DNA from: Sporodiniella umbellata
Taxonomy: Eukaryota > Mucoromycota > Mucoromycetes > Mucorales > Rhizopodaceae
Length of the DNA: 64,000 bases
Assembly (NCBI GenBank): GCA_025677835.1
Contig: JAIXMR010000036.1
Span: 1-64,000, forward strand
Direction of reading: 5' to 3'
Shown: piece after piece, positions 33,906-46,392 of the stretch
How positions within the stretch are numbered: position 1 is the first letter of the stretch
Layout: each line of letters starts with the position of its first letter
Notes under the pieces: model-generated
What the model was told of the DNA's origin: nothing
The model's database searches: none
What the model saw: only the letters and a program-made list of their open reading frames with translations
Position numbers and translations under genes: made by a program

Positions 33906-35424
33906 CAATTGATGTATGAAACATAGATCGATTATCTGTTGATACTACAGGTTTTATAACTCGTATATATTTGGCTGTTATCGTTTTTACTTTAATAAAT
34001 ACACCGCGTTACTTTGGTATCTCCCTTTCTTTCTATCTTTTTCATTTCTGCTCTTTTGAAAAAATGCTCTGACGAGCCTTTCATTTTTTGCATTCACCTA
34101 TTTTCTAAATGTACCATCAAAGCGTTCTTTCTTCTTTCCTTGTTCAACAAGCAGGTATAGCTAAAACGATACGTCATGTTAGCGTAATCATTGGACCTGG
34201 TTGCCCTCTTTCCAGGTGATGTGTCCATACCGCATAGCTTTGCCTTGTTTGGATTTTGATCTGACTTTTTTACAAGTCCGTGTTCTCAGGGTCCACACCC
34301 TAATTCACTGTATTTAATAAAAGTCTCTGGTTTTATCATGCAAGCTGTTCTTTTCTTTAAAAAAAGTAATCCATGGGCCTTTGGGAGGGTAAGAGTGTGT
34401 CGAGTACTGAATTGATCCATAAGTCTGTATGAAAACTATCCTTTTGGCTGAAGGTTACGCGCGACGGCTTACATTTATCTTTCCACTGTGTTTTTAAAAA
34501 TAGAAAAATTACCGAGAATAAGAAATAAGGATAATAATAACTATGATGCTGATGATGGGAGTGATGTGCTGGATATGTAAAAGGCTAAATGAGATCTCAA
34601 GAAGATGAGTGACGTACTGTCTCTCTCCAACAACGCCTGTTTTCAAAGTAAAGGGATTCTCTAGGACTGAACAACCAAAAGAGAAGGTCTGTTCAATGTA
34701 CTGTTTATAAATCTATCCCTTTTCCTCTTAGACTCACAAAGACCTATACTTTTGTCTCCCGATCCACGTGGTAATTTGATAGGCTCACCGAAGAGAGCAG
34801 CTTAGCCAAAAAGAGATAACATAACTGACTGGGTGGCACCCTCAGATGTTCTCATTCTTGCAATTGTTTTACGAGATAAGATCCAAATGGGATCGCGTCT
34901 AAAAGCCGGTTCGGTAGCATAATATACCATTCCGGTTCTCTTATATCATTTTTTATATTCCCTAAACTGTGGCTGATTAAAGAAGTACTCGGAAAAAAAA
35001 AAATACAAGTAGTAGTGAATATCAAGGGAATATAACTTTCTTTTGAAAACAAAAACGCGCGATAAGATATGGTTTAAAAGCAGAAACCGTGTAGGGAAAG
35101 AAAATGTTTTCACGATAAAAGAACTCTATTAGTATTTTTTGGAAAGTAAAAGCAAATAATAGCCAATAAGAAAGTAAAGTTAAGACGGAGTATAAACCGT
35201 ACTGAAGACTGGCAAAGGAAACGTTAAGGAAAAGTGTCACTAAAAATAACTTTTATAGAAAAAATAACAGGTACAAAAAATAAAAAAAAAAAAAAAAAAT
35301 AAAAAAAATAAAAAAAGGGAAAAAAAAAAAGGTAGAAAAAAGCAAGGAAGTACAGATTATGAGAGAGAAAGGGTATATATCATACAAAATCGGAGAGAAT
35401 ATTTTTTTTCTTTTTTTTTTTTTT
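31558..35424. other. long gene-poor region
   Basis: 3.9 kb without a convincing gene on either strand. It contains a T41 run (33865-33905), an A-run (33531-33554), a C9 run near 33221 and T-rich blocks at 31961-31980 and 32802-32818. On the minus strand near 33000-33075 a tRNA-like but poorly paired sequence was noticed (see rejected items). The right part is the 3' side of the secreted-protein gene. Confidence 0.5.
33865..33905. repeat. poly(T) run, 41 bp
   Basis: Uninterrupted T run, the longest homopolymer I counted in the window. Confidence 0.9.
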
Positions 35425-36297
35425 TTAAGCCTTTGAGAGACAAACATATTGAGAAAAGAAATTTTTAGGGTGATTATCGTTGTCCAAAGTTAAGGAGGGC
35501 AAGATGGCAAGTTTGAGCGATTCTTTTTGATGAGTCCAGGGCAATACGTTTAGGGAGAGATGTTTACTCTCTTCCAAAAAGAAGATACGGTTAAAGTAAT
35601 CCAGGATGTGGATGAGGTCATTACGAGTCTTGGTTAATAGTTTAGGAAGAATATCATCATCTAGGGTGGTATAGATCTCTTCAAGGCTGGCGCGTATATA
35701 ATCTTCCATATCGGTGGCGAGCAGCTCAGCCTTATCGCGCAAACAGGTGGAGCTGACGAGATCGCCAGTCAGGGTACAGTGCTCTAATGATTTACTCCTG
35801 ATGTAACCCTCCAGGGCCTGTTTACTCAGTTTGTCCGCCAGTTCATCCCAGGCCAGTGGCAGACTACCCTCGGTGTGTGCCTGGATCGCACCAAAGATCT
35901 GCGCATGCAGGATTTCTAGGTCCATCGTGTCGTCCATATAATCGCGTTTATCCGAAGTAATCTGGATATGCTGCTGAAAACTCTCCGCAATCATTCGGTA
36001 CGTGTTGGCCATCATGCTATCCAGGTGGTCAAATTGCCAGTGCGTAGCTACCAACTGTGAAAAGTGTTCAACCACAATGCCATATTCGCTTTCGGGACAT
36101 TCATTCTCTGTCGGGCGATGATTTTGAATGACATTGTTCTTATTACTATTGTTGTTTCTGTTGTTATTTTCGCTGTTGTCGTTAAGAGTAATGTCTATAG
36201 TCATATCCTCTGTTGTTGTCGTCCTACTTGAGAATATGACAGGTAATGCATGTATCAAGGGTAGTAGTAATACGACAAACAAGTAGATAATCTTCAT
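35425..36297 (-). CDS. secreted Asn-rich hypothetical protein, 290 aa
   Basis: I start at MKIIYLFVVLLLPLIHALP, a clear signal peptide with a likely cut after IHA; an ATG eight codons upstream gives a poorer leader. After a Thr/Asn-rich low-complexity part (about 24-60, including NNNRNNNSNKNN) comes an alpha-helical acidic domain of about 220 residues. It has four cysteines (ECPESEY, EHCTLTGDLVSSTC, QYVCLSKA), enough for two disulfides. No catalytic motif or membrane anchor seen. Probably exported or cell-wall associated; family not recognised. Confidence 0.75.
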   Translation of the reverse strand: MKIIYLFVVLLLPLIHALPVIFSSRTTTTEDMTIDITLNDNSENNNRNNNSNKNNVIQNHRPTENECPESEYGIVVEHFSQLVATHWQFDHLDSMMANTYRMIAESFQQHIQITSDKRDYMDDTMDLEILHAQIFGAIQAHTEGSLPLAWDELADKLSKQALEGYIRSKSLEHCTLTGDLVSSTCLRDKAELLATDMEDYIRASLEEIYTTLDDDILPKLLTKTRNDLIHILDYFNRIFFLEESKHLSLNVLPWTHQKESLKLAILPSLTLDNDNHPKNFFSQYVCLSKA

Positions 36298-38176
36298 ATC
36301 TCTATAAGAAAAAAAAAACAACTGTACAAAAAAAAGAGAAAAGAAAGAAGGAAATGAACAAAAAAAAAATACGAGTTAAATAGCCAATTTTTTTTTTTTT
36401 TTTTTTTCCTTGATTTTATTTTTAGCTTTGGTTTTGTTTTAGGATAGGCTTTTATGGAATCCAAATATGGAAGAGTGTCTAGTTTTGGGTCTATCTTTTG
36501 AATACAAACAACCATATAGAAAAATCCTTTATTTTTTACTGGTGATTATTTTTGGCTGAAAATAGCCACACAACACACATACGAGTGGTCATCCAAACAC
36601 ACCTTTCACTTTTTATTTTTAATTTAAGCCTGCTGAGTTTGATAGAGGTGATCATTCAGACAAGATCTTACTTGGCCAAAGGATCTTCTTTGTCTCTTAT
36701 ATAACAAAAGGCTCGCTCCTCCCCCCCCTCCCTCTTTAAATTTCCTTTGTATCTTCTCCTTGCATATTTATTTTACTTTCATAAACAAACAAGCGCTTTA
36801 TTGTACTTTAAAAGCTTCTGGACTTTTTTTTTTTTTTTTTTCCACTAGCTAAATAAGCCCTTTTTTTCTAGTCTTTCCTCTTTTTCTATTCTTTTCTATC
36901 TCTAGGCGCACCCTAATTGAATAGTGTAGATCTCTTGGTGCCCTGTTGAAAATTTTTCTTCTTTTTTGTTCGTGACCTTAATCTTGAATAGAGTATAGGT
37001 CTGTTATGATATTCCGTAAACAAAGCGCCCCTTGCCTTTGGTTTTTATATATACCAGAAAAGACATCTTTATCTTGTAAATGCAGTGTAACAGACTCTTT
37101 TTTTCGGTTATCGCGTTCACCCAAAGGTTCTGAAAGGAGAGGCACAGATAAACTTATTTTCTCAACTCTTATTCTCTCTTGTTTACTTTGTCACAACAAA
37201 GAGAGACGCTTTTGGTTATTGATGCATCTTTATTTGTATTATTTTATTCATTATTCTGTTACAAACGACGCGAAAATCATTGTTGTTATTCAAGGGGATA
37301 TACATAATCAAATAAACATTCGTACAGAGCATTTCAAAAAGAAAGAAAAATCGTCTATATTTCTCAACGACGTCAAAATTGCGAAATGTTTGACAGCTCT
37401 AAAGAGTTCATCTACCCAGCCTATTCATTTAGATTCCCGATGTTTTGACACACAAAAAGATCGACGTGGATAAAGCTGGCCTTGGTTTGGTACCCCCATC
37501 TGTATCTATAACGATTAGCGCACCAAAGTTCATGTTCAGCACATGGGAGGTTTTCTCTCTCAACCAAGAAAACACATACTTCCCTTGGTTTGTTTCCTTT
37601 TGATGTCATTTTCGTCCTTTTGGGACTCCAACGATTCACAAAGACTTTGACAAAAGGAAAAAAAGAAAGTTATGCATTTCATTACTTAAACTTGCAGATT
37701 TTATATCTCCATCCCTCTTGGCTTCGACTGTGTCTTTTGTATGACGCTAATACACAGCCTTTTTAGATACAAGCCAAAAAAAAAAAAAAAAAAAAAAAAA
37801 CCGTTTACAGGCTTAGATTTAATCATAAAAAGACTTTCTTTTTATATAAATAAACATCAGCTGTTTACGTAGTAGACTTAGCCATCCCCATGAGACATTT
37901 ACAATAACAAAGGTAGCACAATCCTGGGTGTTTTGCCTATGATCTCATACAATCCTTATTCAGCCTCATCGCATTCTGAGGCTTACAATTCTTACTCCAC
38001 CATTGTTCCGGTCAAGTCCGGTATTATGCACTCCGACATACCCAGACGACTCTCAAGTCAATGATGAGCCCCCATAGTCCTATACGCAGGAAAAGTGTCC
38101 TGAACGGATACGGAAGTTTGTTCCATTGAACTTCCATCCATCCTTTCTCTTTCTCTTCCAGTTTATATATTTAACC
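36298..38176. other. divergent intergenic region, secreted protein / RPL14
   Basis: 1.9 kb between two divergent genes. T- and A-runs (36391-36408, 36825-36841, 37776-37800), an ACCCTAATT telo-box-like word at 36910, and a 72-codon minus-strand open frame at 37421-37639 with no family resemblance. Promoter elements of RPL14 must lie near the right end. Confidence 0.45.
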
Positions 38177-39025
38177 ATGGTTGTATGTCATCTATTATAA
38201 TATAAAAGAATCCATTCTTTACGGCAGATACGCAAAACGAGAATGAGGGATACTATAAAGAGAACACTATTTTTTTTTAAAAAAAAAAAAAAAAAAAAAA
38301 GACGGCCTAATTATTACCATGTCAAATTCAGCTTTCTTGTAAAACAGTATACACCTACACACTCACTCACTCACTCATGCATACAATGATCGATCGCCAC
38401 GACAAAAACAAGAAAACATTGATCTTTTTTTCTCTTTATTTGATTCCTCATTCTCATTTTTAATTTCTTGTTTAAAAGATGGATTGATTATAGTTGAAAC
38501 TTGTGTATTGTTTAAGCTCATGCCTTTTTTTTTTTTTTTGTATATCTGATTAGCAAGGTGCTTTCAAACGTCAAGTTGAAGTTGGACGTGTTGTCCTCGT
38601 TAACCACGGTGCTGATGCTGGCAAATTAGCTGTTATTATTGACATTGTCGACCATAACCGTGCTCTTATCGAAGGTCCCACCACTGGTGTCTCTCGTCAA
38701 GCTTTCTCTTTCACCCGTTTGGTCTTGACTCCTATTGTGATCAAGAACTTGCCTCGTGGTGTTGGTCAATCTGCTCTCAAGAAGGCTATTGAAAAGAACG
38801 AAGTCGCTGCTGCTTGGGAAAAGACTACCTGGGCCAAGAAGATCCAACAACGTACCGTACGTGCCTCTTTGTCTGACTTTGATCGTTTCAAGGTCAACAA
38901 GTTGAAGAACCAAGTAAAGATCTCTTTTAAACATATACCTGTTCTATCCACTTACCTTTTTTCTTTCATAGCGTCGTTTTGCTCTTGCCTCTTCTGTTGC
39001 TGCTGCCAAGAAGCAAACTGCTTAA
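38177..39025 (+). CDS. RPL14: 60S ribosomal protein L14 (eL14)
   Basis: Cytosolic large-subunit protein eL14. Exons 38177-38182, 38554-38913 and 38972-39025 give 139 aa. The first exon is only ATG GTT, in a strong AACCATGG context and followed by a gtatgt donor; joined to exon 2 it reads [20 protein letters not shown], matching the eL14 start (yeast has [12 protein letters not shown] at this point). The KOW-like part [20 protein letters not shown] and the conserved [20 protein letters not shown] follow, with a short Ala/Lys tail. The 371-nt first intron contains an A-run and a CACT repeat. Tail to tail with HRD1, 145 bp apart. Confidence 0.95.
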
Positions 39026-39170
39026 AATCAACCATCAAAAAAACCAAAAAATATTTATAAAATACAGAAATCGTTTTTTCTAACCAAACCCACCCCTCGC
39101 TTTATTAGTGTTGGAGAATAGAAGAGAGAGTTTGTTTTCTTTGAAATCAATCTTTTTTTTTTTTTTTTTT

Positions 39171-41254
39171 TTATTGTTCTGCTGCAGTATCCTCTGTTGG
39201 TTGAGAAATATCAGTCATTTTTTCCTTTTGTTTACTACTACTACTACTACTACTACTATTTTCAGTAGATACAGGTTGATTGCTAGGATTGCTTTCATTG
39301 GATACAGATTGTTGACTACTACTATTTGGCTGGGAAGGAATATCTTGTAAACGAGGAGTGATACTTAATACTTGTGTAAGAATTTGCATGGAATGAAAGA
39401 TCTGACTCTGGACTTGCCCCAGCAATTGTAATTTTTCTTGTAAGGATTGACGTGTGATCTCGGACAGTTGTTGTATCTGAGCTTCGGATAATGTGTCGGG
39501 TAAAGCCTCAGGTGAAAAAGGTGCTGTAGCGGTGGCGACCAAAGGCGTTAAGGGAATCATGCCTGGGAACGCAGAAGTATTGAACTCATGAGGACTTGGT
39601 GCGGTTGGAGGAAGAGGTGAGCTTAGATTAGGACGCTCTGGTTCGGTCGGGTGGGCAGGGGCGGCCCTAGGCGGAGTAGGCTCGGGTACAGGGTCATTAT
39701 TGTTTTCTGTCGGCGCAGTAGGGGCGTTGTCTAAAATAGAGGTCAATAATCTGATTTGTGATTAAAAAAAAAAAAACAATTACTTTCTGTAAGAACGGAT
39801 CGGCGACTAAGTTGAACATACATTAAAAGAGATGAGAAAAAACACTACAATTGTTTTCTTTTTCTTACCATGTGGGGCATGTTTGTTGTCGCTCTAGCCA
39901 ACTCCTTAAACAATGAAAATGAAAGACGTGACCGCAAGGCAGCTTCTTAGGCTTATCCAACTCTTGTTGTTGTCGGTCAACATGGGCTTCTACCGATTCA
40001 TCTTGAAGATCTGTAGTTGCTGTTGCAGGGCGCATTTCTTCTCTACATATAATACAAGTACTGTCATTCGATCGATGAAAGTCTTCGCTGGTGGCGTCTG
40101 GATAGAGCTCGTTCATGTTACGGGTGGCGCGACGGTATCGGTAAAGATCAGTGCATTTTTGAACAAAAGATCGAAAGGTGATGTAGATATCTCGCACAAT
40201 ATGCAAAGGAATCTGAAAGTTGATACAAATATACACGAAAAATATCATATAAATAACAAGCTTCACAAAGTCTAGTGTATGTCAGTCAATATGCATATCC
40301 ATAGAGGTATATTCGCGTACCGGTTACAAGATCCAAATAAAACACAAACATTGACTTTCCTTCCCAGGTTTGTTCGCTTCTCATGTCAATCAAATTGATA
40401 ATATATTTGCCAATAGTAGAGACCAGAGTACAGGTCAAAACAATATACTATACAGTTTATCAGTTTTTCTCTCCCACATCTCTTTTTTTTTTTTCTTTTT
40501 TTTACCTCAAAAGCAAACATAACCATCATACTTGGTTTCTTTAGCATAGAGACACGAATTGCATGATTGGCTAATACAGTATCAATTGTTAATAGCAGAC
40601 TCATCAGACTCACAATACGAGCATGAAATGTGGTACGAAGCACAGGCGATTGTTCCATCTATTGAAATGTTATTAGCCTTGAATTGATACAAGTTTTTTT
40701 TTTCTTCAAAAAATAGGGAGAAGGCTTTTACGAATTCAATTCGGTCTTGACACAACCAATGAAATATCTTCAAGAACGATAGTGTTCCCAGGTAAATAAT
40801 GAATCTCAAGTCGAATTCTTCTCGAAAAATATTCATAGCAAGACAGGTTTCTGTAATGGCATACCACGACCTTTCGTATAAATGCTTTTTTTTTAAAAAA
40901 AAAAAAAATAAACAAATGAACTCATTTCGTTTGTATGCATTTATATAGGCACACAAAAAGAAAACCTACTTCTATTTCAATGGCACGTAAAGGACCCAAG
41001 AAGATGGCCTGTAGTCCTTTCGCAAAGAGCCAGGTTAAAATCAATCCCATATTAATAATTATCTACACAGCAGAGAGAAAAAAATAAGTCCTAATGGATG
41101 TGCACTAAAGGGAAAAGAAACAAACCATCATGCAGGTACTTGATTTCGAAAGGTATATACATGCTGAATAGAAGTTGGAATGCTGATAAGCTGCAGAAAG
41201 TATGACTCCCACAGTTAAAGCTACTGATAAAAAACCATAAATGGCCAATCTCAT
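39171..41254 (-). CDS. HRD1: ER-membrane RING E3 ubiquitin ligase Hrd1
   Basis: Core ligase of ER-associated degradation. Eight exons in coding order: 41126-41254, 40970-41062, 40732-40884, 40506-40658, 40321-40447, 39869-40271, 39784-39806, 39171-39730; total 546 aa, near yeast Hrd1 (551). The N-terminal membrane domain (1 to about 250) begins MRLAIYGFLSVALTVGVIL, then NFYSACIYLSKSS, GPLRAIEIE|HLYERSWYAITETCLAM, and FLKIFHWLCQDRIEF, all close to synoviolin. The RING-H2 is CIICREEM, LPCGHVFHFHCLRSW and CPTCR; the last Cys is built across an intron onto a 23-nt exon. The loop between the second and third zinc ligands is 36 residues. The tail is Pro-rich then Ser/Gln-rich, with a (CTA)n tract coding for eight serines. 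Confidence 0.96.
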
Positions 41255-43246
41255 CTTTCTACTTTAGTTCCTCAAAAAAAAAAAAACAGCTTTAATATGA
41301 AAACAAAAATAAAAGGGTGTTGCGTAGTTTAAAGTGAGTGATGAAATATTGAATTGATAAAGAACCCAAATTCATGCATGTAAATATTTACGATAAAGCA
41401 TTGTATCCATGCGACTACTTTAAACTTGGGTCAATTGAATGTAGGCGTGTATTAGCTAAAGTTTTCTTGGAGACAATGTGAGTCGGGAAGCAGCTTTTAA
41501 GGACCAAAGCGGAGTGCCATTGAATATAAAAGTCCAGTACAACTCCCATACAGAGTATTCCTAAGCCATGGCAGTTCATCTTTACGGTTCCCACTGTTTT
41601 GGAATCTCCAGCTTAATACTCAAAGTTTTTAATGTATGGGCACTTTTCTAAACAGTGGCGAAAGACTAGGCGTTTCTTTTGAACGGTCATTATCATCAGA
41701 AACTTTTCATCGCTTTCAGTTTGACTACAGGGAGCGCGTCTGTCGGCCATGACCAAGTTCTTAGCCTTTGCCTCATTGCTGATTTGCTATGTAGAAATTT
41801 TCAAAGTATACTTTGCGCTGCACTGGGTATGGGATACTTCAGAAGCATTCCCGGTTTCTTTTTTTTTGTGAACAGAAGGTACCGGTTTTGTTGTCCAAGC
41901 CATTGGGCTTTGTTTTCTATTAACAAGGCACTATCAAGCACTTCTAAGCCTATCACTATATTGCATTTTGACGTTGGTTTACAGAAAGCTCCCATGTAGC
42001 CACTTGGTTATTAACTTTTTGGAAAATCATAAACCCCCTTTCCAGGCCTTAAATGGGTCAAATGCTTGTCACTTTTCTTAGATCTAGTTAACACACGAGA
42101 GTCTTGGAGTAAGATATTCATCAAAAATTTTGAAGATTTGCACATTTTTTGTGTGGTAGAGTTGTTATGTAAGAACTATTAAACTATAAGGAGAATTACT
42201 TAACTGGGCATATACAGCGTCTATGTTGTATAGACACATCTTAATATGAATAGTTGACCAAGTAAGATAAGCAGTGTCTAGCTGCGACCAGTTAGAGACA
42301 GTTTTGGTTATTGATGCCTGCTTTAGTATTTCCTGTTTTCTTATGTACAACTCACTACTCTTCAGTTAGATCACTCAAAACCTATTTACGAGTAAGTCAG
42401 AATGCAGCATCAGTGCTAGGTCTGGTGTTGGGCCCCAAAACGTTCCCAGTTATCTGTTCTGTCTTGAGATAAATACATCTGCCTTTAGCAGCCTTTATTT
42501 GTTTGTTAGTCTGTTGAATGTTTGTTTTGATATTGTTGCTTTGTATGGTAGGCCCCTCATTATTTTTCGACTCAAATAATCCGCTCACTTATTTTATATG
42601 GCCGTTAAGTAATAGTATTCTGCCGTCAGTTTCTATTTGCTACATACATCCCATGTCTACTTCTTAAAGTCTTGGCGATGATATCTCATCGCGTTTCGCT
42701 ATATAGTTTAAAATGGTAGCTTTGTTAGTGAACACCTTTAGTGTATTTCTCTGTATGTAATTGTACGGCGAATAGGATTGATGAAAGCTTTCTTACGCTT
42801 ATAGAATACTGCGCATCTTTGCTCTTTTTGGAATCTTTTCGAAAACTCTGTGCAGACTATATCCAAAACCCTTTGGGTGTTGAGCTCATTTTGATCTCCC
42901 TCATGGTTTTTTCCGCAATGCACGGCTGTTGACTCCTGAAACGGGGTTGAGAAAGATTGATGTAAGAAAAAACAACAATCGATGGAGTGCCTTCGTTCCC
43001 TTTTTGGCTATGTTTCTTCAAGTAGTAAAACGTAGTTCGCTTATTTCTAGACTTTCTCTTTCTTTTTATTTTCATTTTTTAGCAAACCAAAAAAAAAAAA
43101 AAGAAAAGAGAGACTAAAGATTACATTTACAATAAAAAAAAAAAGATGGGCGTTTTTCTTTATAGTTCAGAATACAGATTATTTACATAGTGTATGTGTG
43201 GTGTGTGTGTGTGTGTATATGTATGTATGTGTGCAAATATGCTTGA
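41255..43246. other. intergenic between HRD1 and BRF1
   Basis: 2 kb of upstream region of HRD1 and 3' flank of BRF1. Weak open frames on both strands (for example 41679-41999) show no domain pattern. A GT microsatellite lies at about 43199-43218, just past the BRF1 stop. Confidence 0.5.
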
Positions 43247-45536
43247 TTAATAAAAGTCATCATTATCGTCGTCCCCATAATCGTCGTAATCAACAAAGTT
43301 GTTTTGGTTATAATCCAATCCTGGATATGTGGATGTGTTTTCTTCTTCCTCTTCTTCGTCATCGTCATCGTCATCATCGTCTTCCTCTTTGCCTTCTTCA
43401 TCCCCTTTTGAGACTTTTTGTACCTTAGATTGAGGCATATCGCCTGATTCTTCTACTACTTCATAACCGTCAACTGGCACTTCATTTGCACCCCGTTTAA
43501 AAGCACCTTGCTTGATCTCTTCGATAGACTCTGGTGTTTCAAACATGTCATTAAAGACGTCCTTGTTGATTTTTTTCGATATTTTAGCCTTGTTCATAAG
43601 TTGAACAGCAGCCTGGGCCGGTGTGGAGGCTTTTTCTTGGACTTGTTTGTTGCGAGGTTTCTTTTTCTTGTGTTTGTCGATCCCCTTGTCTTTCTCCACC
43701 AGACGACGAACGGCCATTTCCTCAAGGTATTCTTTATTTGCGTTATACCAAATCTTGGCTTTTAGCGCAGCTTCTTCTTCAGTCAAAAACATTGCTTCGA
43801 TTTCCTCACAATCCACATCAGAGAGACTCTCCTCTACTTCTTCCGCTTCCTCCTCCTCCTCTCGTTCTTGGTTTTCTTTGAGGCCTTTATTTTCGTTTTC
43901 TATTGATGTATAAGTACCTATCGACAAAGACATAAATAGGTATACACTTTACCCACTTGTTTTGCAGCCTTTTTTGCTTCATCTGTTTGAGCCCATTCTT
44001 CGATTTCCTTAGTAATTTGTTTAGCATCTTCAGCCAAGTCAGGATTGAGCAAGGCATCCATTTCCAGAGCCACCTTTGCTTTTGCAGCAGCAACAACTTT
44101 CATTTTTTCCTCTTCTGAGAGGGCAGCATATTTGGGGTTGTTTGTGATATGAGTATAGCCCATGGCGTTCTCGTCACCCAGCTCCTCTACCAGGGTGGAT
44201 ATATGACTCTCTTCGTCCAAGACGGAGATTTGAGAAGCGATTTGAGTTTGTGAAGCATCCTCAGAGTCTTCAACGACAGGCTCCTTTCCTTCTTTCTCTT
44301 GTGGCACCTGCATATCTTTGACAGATTGATCTTCAAACTCTTCATGAACAATACCGCTTTCGGCATCTTTTTTTCTGTTCTTTGTAAACGAAGGTGGATT
44401 GGCACGTTTCTCTAGCCAAACGGTTCTAAAGTCTGTGACTGACAGCTGAGCCGATTCTGTTTTATTGAATTCGTCTAATCTGTATACATCTAAGTCAACA
44501 CTGTAAAATTTTGTACTACCTACCTTTTCATGATGGTGGTTTCTGCGACTTTGACAACATAGACCATTTCACGTAGGGTTCTTCGAAAGCCGTTCATACG
44601 AGCAGCCATCAATAGACAGGCACCACAGATACCGGCCGGACGACGACCAGTCACGATCCAATCACGGTCCATACGTTGGGCGATTCTGACCGCATCCTGA
44701 GCCACACGTTGGGTGAAATCCCCAAAATCAAGAGCGACAGCAAACCGAGAGATGTAAAAAGAAGGGTCGACGTGAGGCAAGACGAGGTTGAGTACACGAC
44801 AGAGTTTGAGAAAGGTAGAGCCTAAAGTGAACACATTGATCTAATCTTCCCTGTTTAGTCGTTTATAAATAGTGGCAATATCTAACCTGAAGAATCTCGG
44901 AAAAATCAATCAACATGTGTGCACTCTTTTCACTTCTACAAACTGCATAAAGGCACACAGCAGCCACATGGTCACTTCGGCGACCTCTTGTAAACCGATT
45001 GACCACAGCAAGGTTATAATATCGCTGTCCAGCTTCTCTATAACGTTCGGGTAACCGAAGACCGTGTGCTAGACTGACCAACTTCTGTCTACCTAAAACG
45101 AAGCTTTGTTACAAAAAAGCAGGAATTGTTTTGTTTTGTTTGTTTTACCGTTTTCAATGGCCTGTTCTTGACCTTCTCTTCCTCTTTGTCTACCAAACAA
45201 TCCACCACCAGAAACTCTGCCTGATTCAATAAATTAGAGCCGTCTTTTTTTTTTTTTTTCGCACAAACATATATGTATATACTAATTACCAGAGTCACCA
45301 GCAAATGAACCTTGAATTACAGCCCTACCTCCTGAGGTCTCACCAAACGAGACTTCGGCTACAATGGTATTTTCTTCGAGTACCTTTTATACAGCAGCTC
45401 ATTAACAAAACAAGTTTTTTTTTTTTTTTGGCAGATTAAGAAACAGAACACTTACTGTACCACAGTCTACACAATAAACAGTTCCAGAAGCAGAATCAGC
45501 TTCGGATTTGTTAGATCCACAATTGTTACAACGCAT
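43247..45536 (-). CDS. BRF1: TFIIIB subunit Brf1
   Basis: RNA polymerase III initiation factor that bridges TBP, TFIIIC and Pol III. Exons in coding order: 45456-45536, 45290-45383, 45149-45220, 44887-45092, 44524-44840, 43953-44479, 43247-43917; 655 aa. An N-terminal zinc ribbon reads MRCNNCGSNKSEADSASG then YCVDCGT. Two TFIIB-type cyclin folds follow: the first with YYNLAVVNRFTRGRRSDHVA, the second with HVDPSFYISRF, TGRRPAGICGACLLMAARM and VVKVAETTI. The Brf1 homology block that binds TBP is LSDVDCEEIEAMFLTEEEAA with KIWYNANKEYLEEM. The C-terminus is acidic (long Asp/Glu runs). Head to head with the septin gene. Confidence 0.96.
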
Positions 45537-46392
45537 AAATATTGAATCAACCAAAAAAAAAAAAAAAAAAGTGTATATAGAAAAAGGCTGTGCTTTTTTT
45601 TTTTTTTTTTTTTTTTTTTTTCTGGCTGGACAGGGAGTGCTCTGGGTTTGAATTTTGAAAAGTGTGTCTATAGGGGTATATGATACCATTCGGTGCAACC
45701 GAAATCAACAGATCTGAAATGCCCAGTTTCAAGACAACTTTTGTTTTAAAAAGAATAGAGAAAAAAACATGAACGAGCAGAAAGAAAACGAAACGACAAT
45801 GGACAATTTGTTTTTATACATCTTTTTCTGATCTTTTTTACAATAACAATAATAAAAAAGCAGGGGTTGGGGAAAAAAGAGTATTTAGATTTCCAGGGCA
45901 GATGCCCATTTCGAATCCTACAAGAAGCCTCTTTAAACGCACACACCTAGAAGCAGAGAGGTTTGGGTTGCAGTTAAACATGTGTTTTTTTTTTTTTTTT
46001 AGCACACGTTCTCTTTTTTCTTTTTTGTTTACTTTACTTGCTTTGGCTCCAATAGTGTCAAAGCCTTTGTACTGATTAGATCATATATATATAAAGAGTG
46101 AGAAACTTTATCTCATTCTTTCTCTTTCTTTTTCTTTTTTTTTTAAACTCCTCGTATATTAGGTGAACATCATTGATTTCTTGTTTTTTTCTTTTTTTTT
46201 TTTTTTTTCTTACCCCTTTTCTTCTCTTTTTACAAAAAGCGAAAGAAACACCCCTTCTCCTCCTTTTTATACTAAAACTCCTCTCTATAACACACATATA
46301 CATACGCACACGCCCCTTTATTTTTATTTCTCACATAAAGTAGTTCTTTTTCAACAGCTTTTTTCTTCTTTTTCTTCTTCTTTTCCCAAAAC
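45537..46392. promoter_or_regulatory. bidirectional region BRF1 / septin
   Basis: 856 bp between two divergent starts. Pure A and T runs lie at 45551-45569 and about 45595-45620, close to BRF1. A pyrimidine-rich leader with C/T blocks (46140-46392) precedes the septin ATG, typical of strongly expressed fungal genes. No specific factor site assigned. Confidence 0.4.

Noticed and set aside
37006..37473. 155-codon plus-strand open frame
   Set aside because: Composition follows the AT-rich background, no domain pattern, no good start context, and no supporting splice sites.
37421..37639. 72-codon minus-strand open frame (MTSKGNKPREVCVFLVEREN)
   Set aside because: Mixed composition but no homologue recognised, no upstream exon and no TIRs around it; could be a transposon scrap.
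38060..38105. Box C-like ATGATGA and box D-like CTGA just upstream of RPL14
   Set aside because: Only about 40 nt apart and no terminal stem; too short for a C/D snoRNA.
41679..41999. 106-codon plus-strand open frame between HRD1 and BRF1
   Set aside because: No family resemblance or conserved pattern, and a mirror open frame exists on the other strand.
43508..43913. Three overlapping plus-strand frames inside BRF1
   Set aside because: They are antisense shadows of the acidic and Lys-rich Brf1 coding sequence.
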